From an uncultured Actinomyces sp. (GTDB taxonomy: Bacteria; Actinomycetota; Actinomycetes; Actinomycetales; Actinomycetaceae): 5,928 nt of DNA. This document shows positions 1 to 4,686 of the stretch, piece after piece; the stretch's first letter is position 1, and each line of letters begins with the position of its first letter. The notes beneath the pieces are model-generated. The model was not told where the DNA came from and did not search any database. It was given only the letters and a program-made list of their open reading frames with translations. The stretch lies in assembly GCA_900554605.1 (NCBI GenBank), contig USHU01000076.1:1-5928 (forward strand), read 5' to 3'. The translations under genes and the position numbers were made by a program.

Positions 1-140
1 TAGATATTACAAAGAGTTTCAATGAAGATCTCAAAGGAAAGCCACCAACTGCTTTATGTGTAATTTGCGGTTTAACAAATGCGGATTACCTTAGACCAGA
101 TGGGGTTTATGTTGTACCTATTACTGCATTAAGGCCGTAA
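1..140 (+). CDS. C-terminal end of a probable DUF4143/AAA-type ATPase (5' part outside window)
   Basis: An open frame enters from the left edge (first complete codon at base 3) and ends at TAA 138-140, giving 45 visible residues. The tail reads ...YLRPDGVYVVPITALRP. A closing 'R-x-DGVYVVPI-x-AL' strand of this kind is, from memory, typical of the C-terminus of COG1373-like predicted ATPases (AAA core plus DUF4143), which are often orphan or toxin-like accessory genes. No ATPase motif lies in the window, so the call rests on the tail alone. Codons are AT-rich, unlike the genes beyond base 830, which suggests foreign origin. A terminator hairpin follows about 100 bases downstream. The gene may be intact outside the window; nothing here shows truncation. 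Confidence 0.5.
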   Translation, partial: DITKSFNEDLKGKPPTALCVICGLTNADYLRPDGVYVVPITALRP

Positions 141-192
141 AATTTGATTGTCAATATAGATATAATTAATAAAAAATCCCTAGCCAAACGTG

Positions 193-220
193 ATATGTAC
201 CCAGAATCCTGGATACATGT
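193..220. other. imperfect hairpin in AT-rich intergenic DNA
   Basis: ATGTA 195-199 pairs with TACAT 214-218, and CCAG 201-204 with CTGG 209-212, around an AATC loop and one C/A mismatch; a wobble and an A-T pair extend the base. No T-run follows, so it is not a convincing terminator. It lies in the 141-239 gap between the gene end and its terminator. I see no coding remnant in that gap, and the structure may be chance. Confidence 0.3.
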
Positions 221-239
221 TATGAATTAAGCGGAACAC

Positions 240-283
240 ATGGATGCTATCCTGTACATTACAGGTGGCATCCATTTTGTTTT
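240..283 (+). terminator. rho-independent terminator downstream of the 1-140 gene
   Basis: ATGGATGC (240-247) pairs perfectly with GCATCCAT (268-275). Inside it CCTGTA (251-256) pairs with TACAGG (260-265) around a 3-base CAT loop, with a small internal bulge between the two helices. The stem is followed by TTTGTTTTT on the plus strand. There is no T-run on the other side, so it acts on plus-strand transcripts. Confidence 0.75.
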
Positions 284-367
284 TCGGGCCATAAGACAAA
301 AGTGTTGATAAAAACTTCTAAACTCATTCACACTTCAACGTTAAAATGTGGTATATCTTCCTTAGAA

Positions 368-757
368 TTAGTTTTTATGGAGAACCAGGCTATTATACCA
401 GCGTTTCAACATGGATTCCAAACTGGTTTTCCCGTTTCTATCTACATAAATGAGAAATTTTTGTAGTAGTTTTGGAAATATATATTGGCCTGTTTCAGTC
501 AGGTCTTTGTTTAGATATACCATTTGAAGGATACGGTTCTGCTGATCTAGAGGGTTTTTTACAAGTAGCTTTCTTTCGAAGCAGAACTGCAAGAACACAA
601 TGTTCTTGTCATAGAAATCCTCCACTACAGCTGCGCCAATACTGGTATATGCAATGTCGTACACCAATCGCTTATGGTCAAATTTCTCCGCATAGAGTAG
701 TTTTAAAGCTGTTTTCCAGTGTTCCTTGGGACTAACCTCCGACCAATACGTTTTGTC
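368..757 (-). pseudogene. unrecognised AT-rich coding remnant, probably 5'-truncated
   Basis: On the minus strand the frame is open from just after a TAG (758-760) down to TAA at 368-370, about 129 codons. The only start-like codons near the front are TTG at 665-667 and the adjacent GTG. The nearest GGAG lies about 18 bases before the TTG, too far to be a normal ribosome site. The sequence upstream of that TTG (WSEVSPKEHWKTALKLLYAEKF...) is as protein-like as the rest, with an amphipathic helical look. The real N-terminus therefore probably lies further back and has been lost. Downstream, a hydrophobic/aromatic stretch (DFYDKNIVFLQFCFERK) precedes a helical C-terminus. I do not recognise the family. 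AT-rich codons differ from the neighbouring surface genes. A short intact gene using TTG, about 99 residues, is the alternative. Confidence 0.4.
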
Positions 758-779
758 CTATTACTCGCTCTTCGTTCAG

Positions 780-815
780 AAAAATTGCGGCCTACGCTTC
801 GCATAGACCGCAATT
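780..815 (-). terminator. strong rho-independent terminator of the surface-protein operon
   Basis: Read on the minus strand, AATTGCGG (808-815) pairs with CCGCAATT (783-790). The stem continues through TCTATGC/GCGTAGG with two G-T wobbles, making a 15-bp helix closed by a GAA loop. It is followed directly by a run of five T (784-780). It begins about 15 bases after the stop codon at 830-832 and also marks the boundary with the AT-rich left end. Confidence 0.9.
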
Positions 816-829
816 GAGTGGAGGAACTT

Positions 830-1870
830 CTAGCCGCGCTTGCGCTTGCGCAATGCAGCGCCTGCACTCGCGCTCAGTGCCGCTGCTCCAGCGAGGAAAG
901 CAATCGGGGCACCCGTGCGTGCGAGCGTCGGCTTTGACGGGGTCGAAGCACTAGTCTGTGCCCCTGCCGATCTCGTGCTTGCGCTTGCCGAAACCGTCGT
1001 TGACTCACTGGCTGAGGGAGATGCAGCGCTTGTACTCACTGAAGCCGTAGGAGTGCTTGCGGTAGGTGTTGTTGAGCTAACGGACGGAGAAGGCGAGGGG
1101 GTGGGGGTTGCACACGGCGAGGGGTCGAGGATTGGATCGACTTGTGTTCCAGCAGTCAGTGGAGCGACGGTGATATCGGCGGTCCAAGAGTCTGCAGAGG
1201 ACTGCGCATTAGTACCGGTAAATCCCGTGAGTGCGGCGGTGTTAGAGATGGTTGCCCCAGCGCCCTTTTCATTCACGCGTCCCAGCACATGCAGCGTCGT
1301 GTAGTTCATGAAATCGAGCTGCCCTGCGCCGCCGTCCCAGATTCCAGTGCAGTGATCATAGGAACCAAAAGTCTTGGCATCAGTACAGGGGAAAGTGAAG
1401 TCTCGAATGAGGCCGTCGTCTGGGTTCGGATCAAAGTCGTGTCCTTCCCGGATCCAGAGGTGATCGACCGGAGGATAGGCAAGGATCTCGTTATTGCACA
1501 GTCGAGTCCACGAATTCTGGTAGGTGATTCCCTCGGGCAGTAGGTCTTTCACATTGATGTTTGTCACTGTGCCAACGCCACGGTTAAGAATGTTGACGCG
1601 GTAAAGAACATAGTCGCCAACGTTAAAGTTCCCAATCGGGAAATTAGCCGTCGAATCGAGAGCGATGGGCAGTCCGTTCGCGCCATAAACAGGCTGTGCG
1701 CCAGACATCTGGACGTGGGCAGCGTCCTTCAAGACAATAAGATCAGCGCCCTGGTTTGGGTCAGCGTTGGCCTGGAACTTGGATGCTGAAACACCGACAA
1801 TTCCGAGTGCAACACAGGCACTGAGGAGTGCTGCACACAAACTGCGGCGTCGAGAATGACGGAGTGTCAT
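830..1870 (-). CDS. secreted LARTG-anchored surface protein with DUF11-like domain (second gene of operon)
   Basis: The product has 346 residues and the form of a sortase-anchored wall protein. Residues 1-36 are a signal peptide: basic RHSRRR, hydrophobic core, probable cleavage after AxA (ANA, 34-36). Residues ~75-235 look like one DUF11-type beta-sandwich: 'GDYVLYRVNILNRG', then 'DLLPEGITY', then 'ISNTAALT'. An insertion at ~120-185 carries Cys125, Cys162 and Cys174; Cys253 follows the domain. All four cysteines match the paralogue at 1900-2928, so disulfides outside the cell are plausible. Residues ~254-313 are a Ser/Thr/Pro/Ala spacer that would cross the wall. The C-terminus is a sorting signal: LARTG 316-320, about 20 hydrophobic residues, then RKRKRG. 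Class E sortases are known to favour LAxTG. The ATG at 1868-1870 follows AGAAGGA at suitable distance. The gap to the upstream gene is only 29 bases, so they are co-transcribed. The ligand or role is unknown. Confidence 0.9.
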   Translation of the reverse strand: MTLRHSRRRSLCAALLSACVALGIVGVSASKFQANADPNQGADLIVLKDAAHVQMSGAQPVYGANGLPIALDSTANFPIGNFNVGDYVLYRVNILNRGVGTVTNINVKDLLPEGITYQNSWTRLCNNEILAYPPVDHLWIREGHDFDPNPDDGLIRDFTFPCTDAKTFGSYDHCTGIWDGGAGQLDFMNYTTLHVLGRVNEKGAGATISNTAALTGFTGTNAQSSADSWTADITVAPLTAGTQVDPILDPSPCATPTPSPSPSVSSTTPTASTPTASVSTSAASPSASESTTVSASASTRSAGAQTSASTPSKPTLARTGAPIAFLAGAAALSASAGAALRKRKRG

Positions 1871-2792
1871 GGTATGTCGGTCCTTCTGTAAACGGGGGTT
1901 TAATCGAGCTTACGCCTGCTCGAGACGAAAGATGATCCTGCAATAGTGGTGAGTAGCGCTATTCCCCCAAGAAGAGCGAGGGGAACACCCGTCCGTGCGA
2001 GCGTGGTTGTCTGCGGTGCGCGAGAGGCTACTGTCGCGCTTGTCATTGCCGAGGCCTCGCTAGCGCTAAGCGTGGTAGTGGGGGCACTTGTGGCCGCGGA
2101 AGGAGAGGATGTGCTCACCGACGGTGAGGGCTGCGAAGACGTGGGGGAATCTGAAGGCGTCGGTGTTGAGCAGGGTGATGGATCAGCGATCTCCTCAACC
2201 TGTGCGCCGCTAGCAAGAGGTGCAACCGTAATATCTGCGGTCCATGAGTCAACGGAGAGCTTTGAATTTTGTGGAGAGACCTCCGTTAAACGAGCAGTGT
2301 TGGAAATCGTCTTTCCTGCGCCCTTCTTGTCGACACGTCCAAGGATGAACAAAGTGGAGTATGCGCCCTGAGAAAAAGACTCAGTGCTACTCGTCCATGT
2401 TCCACTGCAGTGATCGTAGGTCCCTGAAGAGTGTTCTTCAGGTGCGCGACAGGGGAAAGTGATCGGGCTGTCTGGGTACAGACTCTCATCGGGGTTCACG
2501 CTTTGACTCTCGCGAACCCACAGGTGGTCGGTTGGAGCCGTAACCATGTGGACGCATCTGCGTGTCCAGGAGTTCTGATAGGTCACCCCTTCGGGAAGGA
2601 AGTCCGAAACGGTAAAGCTGTTCACCCAGGGGTAATTGCGATTCAGGACATTGATACGGTAAACAACGTAGTCACCGACCTCGAACTGTCCAATGGGGGC
2701 ATCTGCGGTCGAATCAAGGCCAATCGGGAGGCCGAATTCGTCATAGACGGGCTGCCCGCCAGACATCTGGACGTGGGCCGCGTCCTTCAAGA
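1693..2792. repeat. DNA-level traces of tandem gene duplication (1693-1734 and 2751-2792)
   Basis: These two 42-base segments match with only three differences and encode the shared 'LKDAAHVQMSG' region of the two surface proteins. A second match lies at their sorting signals: 910-928 against 1986-2004, one difference in 19. Similarity is patchy between these blocks, so the duplication is old, or the blocks are kept by selection or gene conversion. Coordinates here span both copies. Confidence 0.7.
1881..1887 (-). promoter_or_regulatory. ribosome binding site for the 830-1870 gene
   Basis: AGAAGGA on the minus strand lies 10 bases before the ATG at 1870. It sits in the 29-base gap between the two surface genes, so the second cistron has its own initiation site. 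No promoter or terminator is visible in that gap. Confidence 0.65.
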
Positions 2793-2928
2793 GGATTAAG
2801 TCCGGGACGTGTTCTTCATCCGCCTGAGCCTGAAGTTGCGCGGTGGAGACCCCAACAATACCCATTGCAACGCTTGCGGTGGCAAGGGCAGCAATGATGC
2901 TCCACCCTCGCTGTGAACGCCTGAACAT
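1900..2928 (-). CDS. secreted LARTG-anchored surface protein with DUF11-like domain (first gene of operon)
   Basis: The 342-residue product is the paralogue of the one encoded at 830-1870. It has a signal peptide over residues 1-36 (FRRSQRG, hydrophobic core, probable cleavage after AQA 34-36). A DUF11-like fold covers ~75-235, with 'VGDYVVYRINVLNR', 'DFLPEGVTY' and 'ISNTARLT'. A cysteine-bearing insertion holds Cys125, Cys160 and Cys174, and Cys253 follows. The Ser/Thr/Pro spacer spans ~254-308. Sorting signal LARTG 310-314 is followed by a hydrophobic segment and a basic SRRKLD tail. Blocks shared with the paralogue include 'LKDAAHVQMSG', 'TYQNSWTR', 'DHLW', 'YDHC', 'KGAG', 'SWTADITVAPL' and 'DPSPC'. 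The spacers differ in sequence though not in composition. The start is clear: GGAGG six bases before ATG. Sortase anchoring is well supported; the function (adhesin, structural coat or pilus partner) is not known from sequence. Confidence 0.9.
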   Translation of the reverse strand: MFRRSQRGWSIIAALATASVAMGIVGVSTAQLQAQADEEHVPDLILLKDAAHVQMSGGQPVYDEFGLPIGLDSTADAPIGQFEVGDYVVYRINVLNRNYPWVNSFTVSDFLPEGVTYQNSWTRRCVHMVTAPTDHLWVRESQSVNPDESLYPDSPITFPCRAPEEHSSGTYDHCSGTWTSSTESFSQGAYSTLFILGRVDKKGAGKTISNTARLTEVSPQNSKLSVDSWTADITVAPLASGAQVEEIADPSPCSTPTPSDSPTSSQPSPSVSTSSPSAATSAPTTTLSASEASAMTSATVASRAPQTTTLARTGVPLALLGGIALLTTIAGSSFVSSRRKLD

Positions 2929-2934
2929 AACGTG

Positions 2935-2939
2935 CCTCC
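2935..2939 (-). promoter_or_regulatory. ribosome binding site for the 1900-2928 gene
   Basis: GGAGG on the minus strand, six bases before the ATG at 2926-2928. This near-ideal spacing fixes the start and matches the signal-peptide N-terminus. Confidence 0.8.
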
Positions 2940-2965
2940 AATACCTTCAATACTCAGCAAGTTGT

Positions 2966-3009
2966 CTGAGCACAATACCGAGAAATGCTATCTGTAAGTA
3001 GGTGCTCAG
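2966..3009. promoter_or_regulatory. operator-like inverted repeat in the divergent control region
   Basis: CTGAGCAC at 2966-2973 and GTGCTCAG at 3002-3009 are perfect 8-bp inverted copies with 28 bases between them. One arm abuts the -35 box of the candidate surface-operon promoter, and the other lies just past its expected start point. More CTCAG/CTGAG half-sites occur at 2953-2957 and 3051-3055. The spacing could suit a dimer or looped repressor. No regulator is encoded in the window, and the protein that would bind is unknown. Confidence 0.45.
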
Positions 3010-3014
3010 TTCAA
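2985..3014 (-). promoter_or_regulatory. candidate promoter of the surface-protein operon
   Basis: On the minus strand TTGAAC (3009-3014) and TAGCAT (2985-2990) are 18 bases apart. Each matches four of six bases of the sigma-70-type -35 and -10 consensus. Transcription would start near 2978, giving a leader of about 50 bases ending in the GGAGG site. It is the best candidate in the gap, but unproven. Confidence 0.45.
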
Positions 3015-3081
3015 GAAAAACTGCCAGTTGTGCCTTAAAACTCATATGTTCTGAGCGAAAGGTCCTCTCTCAAAACCGTTG

Positions 3082-3115
3082 TAGTATAAAAATGTTGAAA
3101 CACATTTGAGGAGGA
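3082..3115 (+). promoter_or_regulatory. -10-like element and strong ribosome binding site for the membrane gene pair
   Basis: TAGTATAAA at 3082-3090 gives an overlapping TAGTAT/TATAAA that could be a -10 box. I find no good -35 at 16-18 bases, so the promoter is weakly supported and might depend on an activator or another sigma factor. GAGGAGGA at 3108-3115 is a clear ribosome site, about five bases from the ATG at 3120. Confidence 0.4.
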
Positions 3116-3119
3116 CAAA

Positions 3120-3839
3120 ATGAGTGAACCGACGATGCCGCCGAGCCTGCCGCCCATGAGTGGACAGGCAATCCCGCAGGGAACTGTGCCAGCAACCGGC
3201 AGAATTGAAAACGGTGACTACTATTTCGATAAGTTTGATGATCGTCCGATTCCCACAGTGGTTAACCGGCTGATCATTGAAAAAGGCTCGTGGACGAAAG
3301 CAATCGTAGCCTTCGTGTTGGGCGGGGTTTTCCTCCTTGCGTGTGTCAATTCCGTGCGCACTGAACAGTCTGTTGTTGCAATGATTCTTTGCTTCCTGAT
3401 CGGGGCCCTCTTGATTGTCGCTGGGCTGACAATGATGCCCCGCAAAGACTACATCGACCACCAAGGCTTCTATGTCACGAGCATTTTTGGCTCGAAGCGC
3501 TTCCCCTGGCCTCATTCGCGTACCAGTTTCTACGTCCGTAACACGCGGGCTGGAAACGCCGCTTCGGCGAGTGCTCGGATGATGCAAACCTTCGACGTGA
3601 AGCTGATCAGTGCTGAGGGAATGCAGATTCCCTTGGGGATTGTGTTCACCGGTCCGAACTCCGATGAATTGGAATGGAGAGGCGTCGTTCAGTGCTCGCG
3701 CATTTGGGATTGGGGCGTTGCAAGAGGCTACACCGTTGAAACGGGGGAGTACATTCCTCTCTCGGGAGTCGGAATTCACCAAGCGCTTCGTCAGTCTCAG
3801 GAAGAACGCTACGGTCTTCGCCAGAACTTCAATCAATAG
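3120..3839 (+). CDS. two-helix membrane protein with C-terminal PH-like domain (first of pair)
   Basis: The 239-residue product has a Pro-rich soluble N-terminus (1-30) with no signal peptide. A short conserved block follows (GDYYFD 32-37, RPIP 42-45, EKGS 54-57). Two transmembrane helices lie at ~60-78 and ~84-106, joined by a short loop. The soluble tail, ~110-205, begins 'YIDHQGFYV...F-PWPHSRT'. This strand-turn-strand layout ending in a Pro-Trp resembles bacterial PH domains of the mycobacterial CFP-6 type (bPH6), which follow two helices and lie on the cytoplasmic side. Family-specific motifs are PWPHSRT 129-135, QCSRIW 191-196 and EERYGLR 228-234. ATG follows GAGGAGGA. It is transcribed away from the surface operon. 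No catalytic residues are evident, so a structural or scaffolding role is possible; the function is unknown. Confidence 0.8.
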   Translation: MSEPTMPPSLPPMSGQAIPQGTVPATGRIENGDYYFDKFDDRPIPTVVNRLIIEKGSWTKAIVAFVLGGVFLLACVNSVRTEQSVVAMILCFLIGALLIVAGLTMMPRKDYIDHQGFYVTSIFGSKRFPWPHSRTSFYVRNTRAGNAASASARMMQTFDVKLISAEGMQIPLGIVFTGPNSDELEWRGVVQCSRIWDWGVARGYTVETGEYIPLSGVGIHQALRQSQEERYGLRQNFNQ

Positions 3840-4622
3840 ATGAGTAATCCTTACGCTCCTCAGCCTGCTGAGGATTCTTCTCGAGTATCGCTTCCTCCCG
3901 GTGCTGGGGAGCGCATCGAGCCTCAGAAAGAAATTGCCTCGAAGAACGGGACGGTTGTAGACGGTGACTACTACTACGACCAAAACGACGAGAAGCCTAT
4001 TCCTCTTGAAGCAGAGAGAATAGTCTTCGAAAAAGGCTCGACCTTTATGGTGATTTTGTCGTGGTGTTTAGCGCTCTTTCTCTCTCTGCCGTTCCCAACG
4101 ATGCTGACCGAAGGAACAGACGCGGTCATTGACGCGGATCATCCATTGATCTGGTCCTTCATGCTAGGGGTCGATCTGGTGATCATCGTCTTTCTCATTA
4201 TTCATGGTTTCCTTTATTTCCCAAGTACAGATTGTCTCGACTCCCAAGGGATCACCCTGTCGATCTTGTCAAGGAAAATACAGATTCCGTGGCCGCACTC
4301 GCGAACGGGTTTGTATGTTCGCCTTGTGAACCAGATAGGTCGAGGTCTTCAGACAGCTGAAGTGAAGGTCATTCGCCCAGACGGTTCCTCTGCGTTACTT
4401 CCTATTACCTTCAGGGGAGTGGATTCAGTCAAAACTGAACGAGATGCTGTCATCCAATGCTCGCGGATCTGGGGCTGGGCGGTTGCAAAGGGCTATACCC
4501 AAGAGAGTGACGAATACATTCCTCTTGTGGGACTAGGGGTTCAGCAGTTTCTTCGCCGTCGCCAAGAAGAACGCTACGGCCTTCGTGCCCATGTGAACGA
4601 CAACCAGGAAAACCTCCAATAG
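3840..4622 (+). CDS. two-helix membrane protein with C-terminal PH-like domain (second of pair)
   Basis: The 260-residue product is a paralogue of the one just upstream. Its soluble N-terminus is about ten residues longer. It keeps the same blocks in order: GDYYYD 42-47, EKGS 64-67, helices ~68-88 and ~104-127, PWPHSRT 150-156, QCSRIW 206-211 and EERYGLR 243-249. The loop between the helices is longer and acidic (EGTDAVIDAD). Between motifs the two have diverged widely, including both helices. The ATG (3840-3842) follows the TAG of the first gene without a single base between them, and there is no good ribosome site in the preceding 20 bases. It is probably translated by re-initiation, coupled to the first gene and perhaps at similar amounts, as for a heteromeric complex. 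Membrane PH-like protein is the safe call; biological role unknown. Confidence 0.8.
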   Translation: MSNPYAPQPAEDSSRVSLPPGAGERIEPQKEIASKNGTVVDGDYYYDQNDEKPIPLEAERIVFEKGSTFMVILSWCLALFLSLPFPTMLTEGTDAVIDADHPLIWSFMLGVDLVIIVFLIIHGFLYFPSTDCLDSQGITLSILSRKIQIPWPHSRTGLYVRLVNQIGRGLQTAEVKVIRPDGSSALLPITFRGVDSVKTERDAVIQCSRIWGWAVAKGYTQESDEYIPLVGLGVQQFLRRRQEERYGLRAHVNDNQENLQ

Positions 4623-4633
4623 GTCTTTCCTTC

Positions 4634-4679
4634 GTATAAAGGTGTGGGCCCGGCAGCTGCCGGGCCCACACCTTTATAC
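4634..4679. terminator. bidirectional terminator: perfect 46-bp palindrome between convergent genes
   Basis: The two 23-base arms (4634-4656 and 4657-4679) are exact reverse complements with no spacer, centred on CAGCTG. A very GC-rich core (GGTGTGGGCCCGGC and its complement) is flanked by AAA on one side and TTTAT on the other. Each strand therefore reads a strong hairpin followed by a short U-rich stretch. It lies 12 bases after the stop of the membrane gene and 8 bases from that of valS, as expected of a shared terminator for converging transcripts. The T-run is short, so efficiency rests on stem strength. Confidence 0.85.
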
Positions 4680-4686
4680 CTAGAAC

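Noticed and set aside
472..735. An 87-codon plus-strand frame in the AT-rich segment
   Set aside because: It is opposite the more protein-like minus frame, has no ribosome site and no recognisable features.
1020..1120. Possible tandem DNA repeats in the stalk-coding region
   Set aside because: Codons for Ser, Thr, Pro and Ala recur, but no exact period is visible; it is low-complexity protein composition, not a repeat array.
840..1304. A 154-codon plus-strand frame opposite the surface protein's Ser/Thr/Ala stalk
   Set aside because: The Ala/Val/Glu-rich translation is the complement of a low-complexity Ser/Thr/Pro stretch; a similar shadow appears over the paralogue (1946-2371).
3042..3983. 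A 313-codon open frame on the minus strand opposite the membrane gene pair
   Set aside because: It lies antisense to well-supported genes with paralogue-conserved motifs, has no hydrophobic or domain pattern of its own, and crosses the control region.
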